From contig CATYZK010000001.1 of the NCBI GenBank assembly GCA_958415665.1, positions 156,603 through 220,602 of the forward strand: a stretch of 64,000 nt of DNA. The letters are read 5' to 3'. This document shows, piece by piece, positions 25,327 through 34,988 of the stretch. The notes beneath the pieces are model-generated. The model did not search any database. It saw only the letters and a list, made by a program, of their open reading frames with translations, and was not told the DNA's origin. Each line of letters opens with the position of its first letter. The first letter of the stretch is position 1. Origin of the DNA: an uncultured Collinsella sp. Lineage in GTDB: Bacteria; Actinomycetota; Coriobacteriia; Coriobacteriales; Coriobacteriaceae. The position numbers and the translations under genes were made by a program.

Positions 25327-25848
25327 ATGGCTTTTAATACGAAGGTCGATGTAGCCGATACCGAGCTCGAGGCCGACGAGACCGTCGCCGCCGAGGCCGA
25401 GGACGTAACGCTCGAGGACGAGGCGCTCGTCGAGGCCGAACCCGCCGACGATGCGGACGAGGACGACGAGGAAGCGGATGAGTCCGAGGACTCGCTGACC
25501 TATTCCAACGGCGTGATTGAGAAGATCGTTGCCATGGCCACTCGCGAGGTTCCGCACGTTCTGGGCATGAAGGGCAACCTTATGCACTTTGTGCAGGAGC
25601 AGTTTGGTGCCGAGAATCTGACCAAGGGCGTGACGGTCGAGGTCACCGATGACAATCGCGTGGTCGTCAACATCTCCGTCATCATCGAGTACGGCGCCTA
25701 TGCGCCCGCGATCTTCGACGATGTCAAGGCACGTGTCACCGAGCGCCTTGCCGCGATGACCGGCCTTGAGGTGGCGGGCGTCAACCTGCGCATCGAGGAT
25801 GTCATCACCCCCGAGGAGTACGAGCATCGCACCAGCCAGCACGAATAA
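25327..25848 (+). CDS. Asp23/Gls24-family envelope stress protein
   Basis: A 173-residue protein; ATG 25327 after AAGGAGG. Residues 1-58 are very acidic (Asp/Glu/Ala), followed by the Asp23 domain: YSNGVIEKIVAMATREVPHVLGMKG, VTDDNRVVVNISVIIEYGAYAPAIFDDVKARV and GVNLRIEDVITPEE. It works with AmaP at the membrane in envelope homeostasis. The acidic extension is longer than in typical Firmicute Asp23. A repeat and terminator close the operon. Confidence 0.88.
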   Translation: MAFNTKVDVADTELEADETVAAEAEDVTLEDEALVEAEPADDADEDDEEADESEDSLTYSNGVIEKIVAMATREVPHVLGMKGNLMHFVQEQFGAENLTKGVTVEVTDDNRVVVNISVIIEYGAYAPAIFDDVKARVTERLAAMTGLEVAGVNLRIEDVITPEEYEHRTSQHE

Positions 25849-25852
25849 CCTT

Positions 25853-25877
25853 CCAAAAGGGGACAGGTTTGTTTTGG
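25853..25877. repeat. Palindromic repeat with GGGGACAGGTTTG core, copy 1
   Basis: CCAAAA / TTTTGG arms around GGGGACAGGTTTG, followed by CAGGTTTTATCTGCGAAAACG, which is almost identical to the sequence after the copy at 51534-51570. Confidence 0.75.
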
Positions 25878-25900
25878 CAGGTTTTATCTGCGAAAACGTT

Positions 25901-25943
25901 AAACGGCCGACCGCGCAAGCAAAAGCGTGGCCGGCCGTTTTTG
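25901..25943 (+). terminator. Terminator of the amaP-DUF2273-asp23 operon
   Basis: AAACGGCC (25901-25908) and GGCCGTTT (25933-25940) enclose a further imperfect stem and are followed by TTTG. Confidence 0.75.
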
Positions 25944-26054
25944 TACGCTTCCGATGTAGTCATACCGCTCGTCTAACTGGGGGTTGCAATCCCTACGTTC
26001 CGCGTTACTCTAATGGGCGCATTGTTTCCAAATTGTTAACGAGGAGTTGCCGTA

Positions 26055-27077
26055 ATGGCCGACGAGCACGAAACAGAAAGCAAGGCATGGGCGATTGAGG
26101 CCGCTGCGGCAGAGGCGGCGTCGCGTGCTGCCGAGGAGGTGCATCGTCCTCCCGTGGTGCCGATGGAGCGCGTGGTCGATCGCGATGTTATCGAGCGAGG
26201 CGAGCGCGCTGGTCGCAAGCGCAGCCAGGAGCCGGGCTTTCCGCGCTTTTTTGCCGAGCTCAATTTGGGCCTGATCCTCACGGCCTTTGCCATCGTTGCG
26301 TTTAAAACCCCTAATCACTTTGCTTTTGGCGGCACCTCGGGCGTGTCGGTCATTCTGTCCACGCTGTTCCCGACCCTGCCCGTCGGCGTCTTTATGTGGA
26401 TTATCAATGCGGTCCTGGTCGTTCTGGGCTTTATCTTTTTGGAGCGCAAGGCAATCCTGTGGAGCGTCTTCGCCTCGTTTGCGCTGTCCGCCTATGTTTC
26501 GCTGTTTGAGCTCTTTATTCCGACCGATGTCTCGATGACGGGCGATATGTGGCTCGACCTGTGCTTTGCCGTGATTCTGCCGGCGCTCGGCAGCGCCATC
26601 GTCTTTGATATTGGTGCCTCGACGGGCGGCACGGACATCCTCGCCATGATTCTCAAACGCCGCACCACGCTTGAGATCGGCCGTGCGCTGCTGTTGGTCG
26701 ATATCGGCATCGTGACCATCGCGGCCTTCTTGTACGGTCCGCGCGTCGGTCTGTATTGCGTACTCGGCCTGTTTGCCAAGACGCTTGTGGTCGACAAAGC
26801 CATTGAGAGCATTCACCTTCGTAAGGTCTGCACGGTCATTTGTTCCGAGCCCCTTAAGGTCGAGGAGTTTATCGTCAAGCATCTCAACCGTACGGCGACT
26901 ATCAGCCGCGGCTACGGTGCTTTCTCGGGCAAGTGCGTGACGGTGATTATGAGCGTGCTGAGTCGTCGCGAGGCCGTGCAACTGCGTCGCTACGCGCGCG
27001 AGATCGATCCGGGTGCCTTTATCACGATTGTCGACAGCTCCGAGATCGTCGGCAAGGGTTTCCGCGGAACGAACTAA
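26055..27077 (+). CDS. YitT-family membrane protein (DUF161 + DUF2179)
   Basis: A 340-residue protein; ATG 26055 with GAGG upstream. A charged cytoplasmic N-terminus (1-68) precedes five or six membrane segments with the YitT pattern: GGTSGVSVILSTLF, DIGASTGGTDILAMILKRR and ALLLVDIGIVTIAAFLYGPR. The C-terminal DUF2179 domain (about 245-335) contains RGYGAFSGKCVTVIMSVLSRREAVQLR. Function is unknown; members occur widely in Gram-positives. A monocistronic unit is likely. Confidence 0.87.
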   Translation: MADEHETESKAWAIEAAAAEAASRAAEEVHRPPVVPMERVVDRDVIERGERAGRKRSQEPGFPRFFAELNLGLILTAFAIVAFKTPNHFAFGGTSGVSVILSTLFPTLPVGVFMWIINAVLVVLGFIFLERKAILWSVFASFALSAYVSLFELFIPTDVSMTGDMWLDLCFAVILPALGSAIVFDIGASTGGTDILAMILKRRTTLEIGRALLLVDIGIVTIAAFLYGPRVGLYCVLGLFAKTLVVDKAIESIHLRKVCTVICSEPLKVEEFIVKHLNRTATISRGYGAFSGKCVTVIMSVLSRREAVQLRRYAREIDPGAFITIVDSSEIVGKGFRGTN

Positions 27078-27226
27078 CGCAGACGTATTCAACGAACCGC
27101 CTGCTGGCGCCGTGTACCTTGCAAATCGGTCATCTTTGAGTATTTGACCCCACATTGGGCGATAATGATGCTAAAGACATCGTTCGCGATCCAAGTGATT
27201 CGCTCAAGATACGAAGGGATGATTCT

Positions 27227-28486
27227 ATGTTCTGCTCGCAGTGTGGCGCCCCCATGGGCGATAACGACAAGTTCTGCGGCGCGTGTGGTGCCCCCAATGC
27301 CGGTGCCGCAGCCTCTGCCCCTCAGGGTCAGCCTCAGCAGTTTGTTCCGCAACCGCCCGTGGCGAATGCGTCCAAGGGCTGTGTGGCTCAGGCGTTTGAG
27401 GATATGACCAAGACGCCGGGCGTGCTGCAGCGCGTGTGCCAGATTGCCTTTTTACCGGCGCTGATTTGTGTTGTGTCGGTACTCGTGCTGTTTATTCCCG
27501 TTATTGGCGGCATTGCAGCTGCCATCGGCTTTTTGGCAGCTTGCATTGCGAGCGTGTGTGGTTCCGGCTTTGGTATTGAGTGGGGTCGCGATCTGTCGCT
27601 CAAGGTTGATGACGGTATGGATCGTCCACTCATGCGTTCCACGTCGTTTGGCCTCGGAGTCTTTTCGAGCGTTATCTCGGTCGTGCTCGAGGTTATTGCT
27701 GCCATTCCCGTTATCGGTGTAGTGCTTTCGCTGGTGGAGAGCGTGGTAATTGGCGCCGCGGGCTCGTATTCGTATTACGGCTCTTATGCACTCGAGGCAG
27801 CGCTGTTCGGCTCGCTTGGCCTGCTTGTCCTGGCTATGATTGCCACGGCGGTCTTGGGGGTCTTCTTTAAGATGTTCGCCGACATTGCCGTGATGCACTT
27901 TGCGGTGACCGGTCGTGTCGAGAGCGCGTTTTCGCTCGATAAGGTCTGGGCGGCCTTTAAGCACAACAAGACCAAACTGTTCTGCGCTTCGTTCCTTCCC
28001 GAGTTTTTGACGGGTCTGGTCGCCAACGTTGTCACCTGGATCCTGACGCTCGTCTTTGGCACCATTGCCTCTGTCGGTATGTATAGCTACTACTACCGTC
28101 CTTCGGCTATTGAGGCGCTTGTTACCGGCGGTGGCATCACGCTCGTATTGTTCTTGGTGCTGACGGCGTTTGTCACGGTATTCCTCACGGTCTTTGGCAA
28201 GATGCTCAAGCATCGTGCCGTTGGCTATTGGGTAGCGCGTTATGCAAGCGAGTGGGCCGACGAGGACAAGGATGACGTCCTGACCTTCGTGCTGCCCTTC
28301 GAAAAGAAGGCTGCCCCTGCAGGCTACGATGCTCCGGATGTTGCTCCCGCGCCTGTGCCCGAGCCCGCACCTGCGCCGGAGCCCGAGCCCGCACCTGCGC
28401 CGGAGCCCGAGACTGTGCCTGTGCCCGAGCCTGCACCGGATCCCGCGCCCGACCCGAACTCCGACGAGGCCCCGCAGGACGAATAG
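27227..28486 (+). CDS. Zinc-ribbon membrane protein with Pro/Glu-rich tail (DUF4013-like)
   Basis: A 419-residue protein; ATG 27227 with GAAGGGA upstream. The N-terminal zinc ribbon has two CxxC pairs (CSQCGAPMGDNDKFCGACG). Residues 70-350 hold about seven hydrophobic segments resembling DUF4013/YesL-type proteins. The last 60 residues are a Pro-Ala-Pro-Glu repeat (PAPEPAPAPEPEPAPAPEPE) ending DEAPQDE. The tail may be extended or cell-wall spanning. Function is unknown. A proline-rich run of this type can stall ribosomes, which may be relevant to EF-P and YebC. Confidence 0.65.
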   Translation: MFCSQCGAPMGDNDKFCGACGAPNAGAAASAPQGQPQQFVPQPPVANASKGCVAQAFEDMTKTPGVLQRVCQIAFLPALICVVSVLVLFIPVIGGIAAAIGFLAACIASVCGSGFGIEWGRDLSLKVDDGMDRPLMRSTSFGLGVFSSVISVVLEVIAAIPVIGVVLSLVESVVIGAAGSYSYYGSYALEAALFGSLGLLVLAMIATAVLGVFFKMFADIAVMHFAVTGRVESAFSLDKVWAAFKHNKTKLFCASFLPEFLTGLVANVVTWILTLVFGTIASVGMYSYYYRPSAIEALVTGGGITLVLFLVLTAFVTVFLTVFGKMLKHRAVGYWVARYASEWADEDKDDVLTFVLPFEKKAAPAGYDAPDVAPAPVPEPAPAPEPEPAPAPEPETVPVPEPAPDPAPDPNSDEAPQDE

Positions 28487-28495
28487 CCCTGCCAC

Positions 28496-28526
28496 CTGCC
28501 ATTTGGGGACGGGGTAGAAATGGCAG
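28496..28526. repeat. Palindromic repeat with GGGGACGGGG centre
   Basis: CTGCCATTT / AAATGGCAG perfect 9-bp arms around GGGGACGGGGTAG. It begins 10 bases after the zinc-ribbon gene stop. Confidence 0.75.
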
Positions 28527-28545
28527 AAATAGCGCTTAACAAATA

Positions 28546-28583
28546 AGCGGAGGGGGACGTTCATCTTGACGTCCCCCTCCGCT
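28546..28583. terminator. Bidirectional terminator between converging genes
   Basis: AGCGGAGGGGGACGT / ACGTCCCCCTCCGCT, a perfect 15-bp stem with an 8-base loop. T-rich sequence lies on the plus side (TTTGTTATT) and A-rich on the other, so it can end transcription from both the plus-strand zinc-ribbon gene and the minus-strand peptidase gene. Confidence 0.85.
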
Positions 28584-28617
28584 TTGTTATTGACGATTAA
28601 TCTAGAGTGCGCGATGG

Positions 28618-30081
28618 CTACTCGTCGCGATGGTCTTCGTGGCGAGCGGCGGTGCGAGCGTCGTGGATGCCCTTGATTGCGGCATGGCGGGCGGTGCGGG
28701 CATCGCGCACGGCGTCGCGAGCTTCGGCAGCCGTTGCCTTGGCAGAGCGCAGCTTGGCGGCCAGGTCGGGGTTGGTCTCGGCGACCGCGGCGATGGTGGG
28801 GCCGTCGAGCTCTTCTTGCGTGGGCTCGGCCAAAAAGTCGATGGCATACTGAGCGGCTACCATGGAGCCCTTGGCAAGCACGGTCTCGTCAATCTTGTAG
28901 AAGCAGGAGTGCTGGGCGTACGTAGCGCCGATCTGGGGATTGCGCGCGCCTACAAAGGCAAGCACGCCTGGCACGCGGCGCAGATACTCCGAGAAATCCT
29001 CGCCCGAAAGCGTGCCGCGGTAATGGCCCTCGCCCGCGGGGCCCAGGCACTTGAGCACAGCTTGGCGGCAGCGCTCGCTCGAGGCGGCATCGTTTTCGAC
29101 CTTGTAGTTGGCGATGGTGTAATCGGTAAGCTCGGCCTCGGCGCCCAAAGCTGCTGCGGTGTGCTCCACGATGCGGCGCATAAGCTCGGGCATCTCCTCA
29201 TGCGTCTTGTCGCCATAGGTGCGCACCGTGCCGGCGAGATACGCCGTGCCGGCGATAACGTTGCGCGCCGTGCCGCCGTGCAACTCGCCGACGGTGATGA
29301 CGGCGGGCTCGTAGGGGCTGATCTCGCGCGAGACGATGGTTTGCAGTGCGTTGACGATCTCGGCAGCCACCATAACGGCGTCGTGGCCGCGCTGGGGCAT
29401 GGCGCCATGGCACGAGGTACCGCGGACGTCGATGCGGAACCAGTCGGTATTTGCCATGCGCGGGCCGGGCTCGCAGCTCACGGTGCCGGCGTCGACCTCG
29501 CTCCAGATATGCGCGGCGTAGGCGCCGTCGACACCATCGAGTACGCCGGTGCCGATCATGAGCTTGGCACCCTGGCCGTTTTCCTCGCTGGGCTGGAACA
29601 CGATACGGATCTCGCCGTGGATGTCATCGGTCATGTGGCGCAGAATCTGCAGCGTGCCGAGCATCATGGCGATATGGCAGTCGTGACCGCAGGCGTGCAT
29701 GCAGCCCTCGTTGACGCTGGCGAACTCTTCGCCGGTCTGCTCGGTGACGGGAAGGGCGTCGATGTCGGCGCGCAGCAGGATACGGCGACGCGGCGTGCCG
29801 TCCTCGCGGTAGGCGTCGGGTGCGGTGCCGCGAAGCGTTGCCACCAAGCCGGTCTTGAGCGGGCGCTCGTAGGGGATATTCATAGCGTCGAGCTGATTTG
29901 CGATGTCGGAAGTCGTGCGCTCCTCGGCAAGGCTCAGCTCCGGGTGCTTATGGAAGTGCCGGCGCTGCTTGATGATGTAGGGTTCAAACTCGGCGGCGAT
30001 ATCCTGGATGGCCGCGGTGACGTCGTCTGCCGCGCGAACCTCGGTTGCCGCCATAATCTGCTGTGCCTTGGTCTTCGTCAT
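28618..30081 (-). CDS. M20-family amidohydrolase (IAA-amino acid/hippurate hydrolase-like) with extra C-terminal helix
   Basis: A 487-residue protein; ATG at 30079-30081 with AAGGAG upstream on the minus strand. M20 motifs: RRHFHKHPELSLAEERT, LRADIDALPVTEQTG, NEGCMHACGHDCHIAMMLG (metal Cys/His), FQPSEENGQGAK (metal Glu) and a dimerisation domain with GTSCHGAMPQRGHDAV. It hydrolyses amide bonds of N-acyl amino acids. The final 60 residues (about 425-487) form a charged Ala/Arg-rich helix outside the usual family boundary. It is transcribed toward the zinc-ribbon gene and is divergent from the amidohydrolase at 30250. Confidence 0.88.
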   Translation of the reverse strand: MTKTKAQQIMAATEVRAADDVTAAIQDIAAEFEPYIIKQRRHFHKHPELSLAEERTTSDIANQLDAMNIPYERPLKTGLVATLRGTAPDAYREDGTPRRRILLRADIDALPVTEQTGEEFASVNEGCMHACGHDCHIAMMLGTLQILRHMTDDIHGEIRIVFQPSEENGQGAKLMIGTGVLDGVDGAYAAHIWSEVDAGTVSCEPGPRMANTDWFRIDVRGTSCHGAMPQRGHDAVMVAAEIVNALQTIVSREISPYEPAVITVGELHGGTARNVIAGTAYLAGTVRTYGDKTHEEMPELMRRIVEHTAAALGAEAELTDYTIANYKVENDAASSERCRQAVLKCLGPAGEGHYRGTLSGEDFSEYLRRVPGVLAFVGARNPQIGATYAQHSCFYKIDETVLAKGSMVAAQYAIDFLAEPTQEELDGPTIAAVAETNPDLAAKLRSAKATAAEARDAVRDARTARHAAIKGIHDARTAARHEDHRDE

Positions 30082-30249
30082 GGTCGATTTGCTCCTTGTT
30101 GGCTCGATCGCAAAATCGTACAGGCTCTCTCCAGTATGCCACCTGCCGCTAGGGCTGGTAAAGTTGCCGTTTGCCGCTTGGAGTTTTGTTACAAGGGTGG
30201 GGGAGTACACTCGGGGGTGTTGAATTTCCTGCCAGAGATGGGGATGCCC

Positions 30250-31887
30250 ATGCAACATATCGATCGGATTATCCGCTCCAAGAACGTTTTTACCGCGCAA
30301 GACGGTATCGATACCGCCCGCGAGCTGGCGATCGCCATCGCGGGCGATCGCATCGTCGCAGTCGGCTCGCCTGATGACGTGATTGACGCCGCACCTGCCG
30401 CCACGCCGGTGGTCGATTACGGCGAGCAGTTTGTCTGCCCCGGTTTCCACGATGCGCACCTGCATTTCTTCCATACTTCGGTTGGCTCCTCGCCGTACAT
30501 GCTCATGGATATGGGCACGTCCGAGGCAGCATTGGTGCAGCATGCGCTCGAGTTTTCCCAAGGCTTGCCAGATGACGCCTGGGTCGTGACCCAGGGTTGG
30601 CGCGATTACCGCTGGGATCCGCCCGAGCACCCCACCAAGGCCTCCCTCGACGCCGCCTTCCCCGATCGCCCCTGCGTTATGTATTCGGGCGACGGACACA
30701 CGCTGTGGCTTAACAGCCGCGCGCTCGAAGCGCTTGGCGTCACGCGCGACAGTGAGCCTCCGGCGGGTGGCAGCTACGATAAGGATGCAAACGGCGAGCT
30801 CACGGGTATCGCCCACGAGGCGGCCGCCATGCAGCTGCTGCCGCGCTGCCTGGAGTGGCTGGGCGAGGACCGCATCGCGAGCGCTTACGCCGACCAGATG
30901 AAGCGCATGGCCGAGCAAGGCATCACCTCGATTTGCGATATGTCACTCATGCCCATGCCGGGCTGCGACTTTATCCGCGACGATGTTTACGACAAGCTGC
31001 AGGCCTCCGGCAAGCTGGGAATCCGCGCCCATTTGTTTCCCACGCTGTTGGATGACCAATCGCGCTTGGAAGAGCTCCAGACCCGCTACGCGAACAATGC
31101 GCTGCTCTCGGCGCCAGGCTTTAAACAGTTCTTCGACGGCGTGTCGAGCGAGCATACCGCATACCTCACTGAGCCCTATACCAACCCGCGCTTCCCGGGC
31201 GACCAGGGCCGCCTGACGGTTCCTGTCGAGCGCATGCGCAAGTTGGTTCTGGCGGCAGCCGAGCGCGGCCACACCGTGCGCATCCACGTTATCGGCGACG
31301 GTGCCATCCATGCCGCACTCGATATCTTTGAGGAGGCGGCAGAGCTCTACGGTCTGCCCCAGCGCGGCCATAACACCCTGGAGCATTTGGAGAACCTCCT
31401 GCCCGAGGACATCGACCGCCTACGCAAGCTCAACGTCATTGCCTCGAGCCAGCCCTGCCACATCACTCTGGACCCGGGCGGCCCGGAGCGCGACCTGGGC
31501 CTGGAGCGTAGCCGCATCATGTGGCCATTTGCGACCTATAAGCAGCGCGGTATCCGCCAGGCCTTCGGAACCGACAGCCCCATCACGGCCGTCACCAGTA
31601 TGAATGTGCTCTACACGGCCATCACGCGCCAAGACCCCCGCAGCCACTGGCCCGAGGGTGGCTGGCTCCCCAGCGAGCGCATCGACGCGGCAACGGCCCT
31701 GCGCAACTACACCCTGGGCAGTGCCTACGCAGCAGGCGACGAGCAAAACCTCGGCAGCCTAGAACCCGGCAAATACGCCGACCTGGTAGTCCTGGACCAA
31801 AACCCACTCACCATCGACCCCCAAGAGCTCCAAACTACCAAAGTCCAAGCCACCTACCTATCCGGCAACCTCATCTTCGAGCGCTAG
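30250..31887 (+). CDS. Amidohydrolase-3 family protein (YtcJ-like)
   Basis: About 545 residues. The ATGs at 30238, 30244 and 30250 are all possible; 30250 is preferred for GGGG upstream. Visible metal-site motifs are CPGFHDAHLHF (first HxH), an HVIGDGAIHAALDIFEEA block, a later LEHLENLLPEDIDRL block, and GTDSPITAVTSM (metal Asp), in the order of amidohydrolase_3 enzymes. Homologues hydrolyse exoenzymatic or N-acyl compounds. It is divergent from the M20 gene across 168 bases that hold both promoters. Confidence 0.86.
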   Translation: MQHIDRIIRSKNVFTAQDGIDTARELAIAIAGDRIVAVGSPDDVIDAAPAATPVVDYGEQFVCPGFHDAHLHFFHTSVGSSPYMLMDMGTSEAALVQHALEFSQGLPDDAWVVTQGWRDYRWDPPEHPTKASLDAAFPDRPCVMYSGDGHTLWLNSRALEALGVTRDSEPPAGGSYDKDANGELTGIAHEAAAMQLLPRCLEWLGEDRIASAYADQMKRMAEQGITSICDMSLMPMPGCDFIRDDVYDKLQASGKLGIRAHLFPTLLDDQSRLEELQTRYANNALLSAPGFKQFFDGVSSEHTAYLTEPYTNPRFPGDQGRLTVPVERMRKLVLAAAERGHTVRIHVIGDGAIHAALDIFEEAAELYGLPQRGHNTLEHLENLLPEDIDRLRKLNVIASSQPCHITLDPGGPERDLGLERSRIMWPFATYKQRGIRQAFGTDSPITAVTSMNVLYTAITRQDPRSHWPEGGWLPSERIDAATALRNYTLGSAYAAGDEQNLGSLEPGKYADLVVLDQNPLTIDPQELQTTKVQATYLSGNLIFER

Positions 31888-31907
31888 CCTCACACATCCC
31901 ACCCATC

Positions 31908-31974
31908 AGTTGCGGTGAAATAGTTCCTAAATGGCTAGCTAAACAGCCAAAACAGGAACTATTCCACCGTAACT
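31908..31974. repeat. Paired-arm repeat (AGTTGCGGTGAAATAG type), copy 1
   Basis: Left arm 31908-31928 (AGTTGCGGTGAAATAGTTCC) and right arm 31954-31974 pair at 19 of 21 positions. The loop has its own small hairpin (TGGCT/AGCCA). A related copy is at 59198-59264. Confidence 0.75.
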
Positions 31975-31975
31975 T

Positions 31976-32006
31976 AAAGGGGCACGTTCCAGCAACGTGC
32001 CCCTTT
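31976..32006 (+). terminator. Terminator after amidohydrolase
   Basis: AAAGGGGCACGTT / AACGTGCCCCTTT, a perfect 13-bp stem with a 5-base loop and a pyrimidine-rich CTTGT following. A paired-arm repeat sits between the gene and this terminator. Confidence 0.8.
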
Positions 32007-32045
32007 CTTGTACATCCCATCCGCATCGCCATTTTGCTGCGCTGA

Positions 32046-32259
32046 CTTTTCTGAACGCCGGGCCCGAATAAGTTACCCCAGCTCCCTTGTGGCTCCGGAG
32101 GGGCGGGGCATAAGGTTTATCGCGAGTTCCGCACGAGCCGAAGGCCACTTAATGTGGCCTTCGTGCGAGCAGGACTGCCCGAGCAGGAAACCTTATATCC
32201 CGCCCCTCCGGCGCCACACGGGAGCCGCGTACAAGTTATCCCCCGGCATTCAGAAAATC
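32046..32259. repeat. Long nested inverted repeat (about 70-base arms)
   Basis: The left arm starts near 32046 (TTTTCTGAACGCCGGG) and the right arm ends near 32259, with about 80 percent complementarity by eye along roughly 70 bases, including GGCTCCGGAGGGGCGGGGCA against TATCCCGCCCCTCCGGCGCC. The centre contains a hairpin GAAGGCCAC-TTAAT-GTGGCCTTC. It fills much of the 500-base gap before groES; no gene is seen there. Confidence 0.75.
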
Positions 32260-32351
32260 TAAGTGCCAAAAAATAAGATTTTTTGACTCCGTGTTGTATA
32301 ACCCGTCATTCGTGGGTACCATTCAACGCGTACGCAAACAAATGGGTTAAC

Positions 32352-32372
32352 CCGCGCGGCACAACCGCGCGG
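32352..32372 (+). promoter_or_regulatory. GC hairpin just upstream of the groES ribosome binding site
   Basis: CCGCGCGG-CACAA-CCGCGCGG forms an 8-bp hairpin ending 8 bases before AAGGAGG. Neither a CIRCE element (TTAGCACTC-N9-GAGTGCTAA) nor a HAIR element (CTTGAGT-N7-ACTCAAG) is seen upstream of groES. The hairpin may be a regulatory site. Confidence 0.35.
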
Positions 32373-32393
32373 CCCAAAAAGGAGGAAACAAGC

Positions 32394-32687
32394 ATGTCGT
32401 CTTTGAAGCCGCTTGCAGATCGCGTCCTGGTCAAGCCCGATGAGGCCGAGCAGAAGACCGCTTCTGGTCTGTACATCGCCAGCAACGCTCAGGAGAAGCC
32501 GCAGCGCGGCACCATCGTTGCCGTTGGCGCCGGCAAGGTCAACGATAAGGGTGAGCGTATCCCCATGGACGTTCAGGTCGGCGACGTTGTCATCTACGGT
32601 AAGTTCGGTGGCAACGAGGTCAAGGTTGACGGCGAGAAGTATCTGCTGATGCGCGCCGACGACATCTACGCCGTCGTCGAGGCCTAG
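32394..32687 (+). CDS. groES: Co-chaperonin GroES (Hsp10)
   Basis: A 97-residue protein; ATG 32394 with AAGGAGG. Typical pattern LKPLADRVLVKPDEAEQKTASGLYIASNAQEKPQRGTIVAVG and GDVVIYGKFGGNEVKVDGEKYLLM, with a mobile-loop region (residues about 18-32). It forms the heptameric lid of the GroEL folding chamber. It lies 96 bases upstream of groEL in the usual order. Confidence 0.96.
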   Translation: MSSLKPLADRVLVKPDEAEQKTASGLYIASNAQEKPQRGTIVAVGAGKVNDKGERIPMDVQVGDVVIYGKFGGNEVKVDGEKYLLMRADDIYAVVEA

Positions 32688-32705
32688 TCTCGTCAGAATC
32701 TCTGA

Positions 32706-34421
<1,716 letters not shown>

Positions 34422-34448
34422 GGCCGACAAGGTCTAGAACTCCCACCG

Positions 34449-34591
34449 GGAATCCGGGGGCGTGACGGGGGCTTCTCTCCGGAACGTCCTCGGACATGCA
34501 AAGAGGCTCCGCATCGCGCTTCGCGCTGCGGAGCCTCTTTGCGTCCTGCGGAATGTTCCGGAGAGAAGCCCCCGTCACGCCCCCGGATTCC
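34449..34591. repeat. Perfect nested inverted repeat after groEL (37-bp outer, 16-bp inner)
   Basis: Outer arms 34449-34485 and 34555-34591 are perfectly complementary over 37 bp. Inside, 34498-34513 and 34527-34542 (GCAAAGAGGCTCCGCA type) form a perfect 16-bp stem, and the loop holds GCGC-TTC-GCGC. The outer stem is GC-rich (GGGGGCGTGACGGGGGC). No T run follows, so it is not a plain terminator. Further downstream (34594-34796) I see a small hairpin near 34664-34682 and no gene. Confidence 0.9.
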
Positions 34592-34796
34592 CTGCGTTTA
34601 CGGCCTTGAGGTCGGCATGGGCGGAGGTCGTGGCTGATAGGGATACGTGTCCCGGTTGCTGTTTCGCGCTTTGCGCGAAAGGCGCACCACTTTGGCGTGA
34701 ACGGGGAACGTGGTTGTTGCGGCAACTGATCCCCACCACAAATTACCCTTGGCATACTTGCGCGAAAGCCTACTGGTGCTACACTTGCAATTGCTG

Positions 34797-34975
34797 TTTC
34801 AGGGCGGGGTGGAATTCCCCACTGGCGGTAAATCGGGCGGTGCCAAAGGGGTGCCGTGACGCAGGTAAAGTGCCTGCGGTCAAGCCGATGAGTCCGCGAC
34901 CCGTGTGTGCGTTGGTTCGCATGCCGGCTGAACTGGTGAGATCCCAGTACCAACGGTTAGAGTCCGGATGAAAGA
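34797..34975 (+). promoter_or_regulatory. FMN riboswitch (RFN element)
   Basis: Canonical RFN blocks appear in order: AGGGCGGGGTGGAATTCCCC, ACTGGCGGTAAATC, AAGCCGATGAGTCCGCGACC, CTGGTGAGATCCCAG, and AACGGTTAGAGTCCGGATGAAAG. P1 closes with TTTC (34797-34800) and GAAA near 34970. The downstream ribU ribosome site (AGGCAGG, 34975-34981) lies at its 3' edge and no intrinsic terminator is seen before the ATG, so translational control is likely. Confidence 0.93.
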
Positions 34976-34988
34976 GGCAGGTGATCTT

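Noticed and set aside
28630..30249. Long N-terminal extension of the amidohydrolase at 30250 on the plus strand
   Set aside because: The extension is antisense to the M20 hydrolase; the family N-terminus fits the ATG cluster at 30238-30250.
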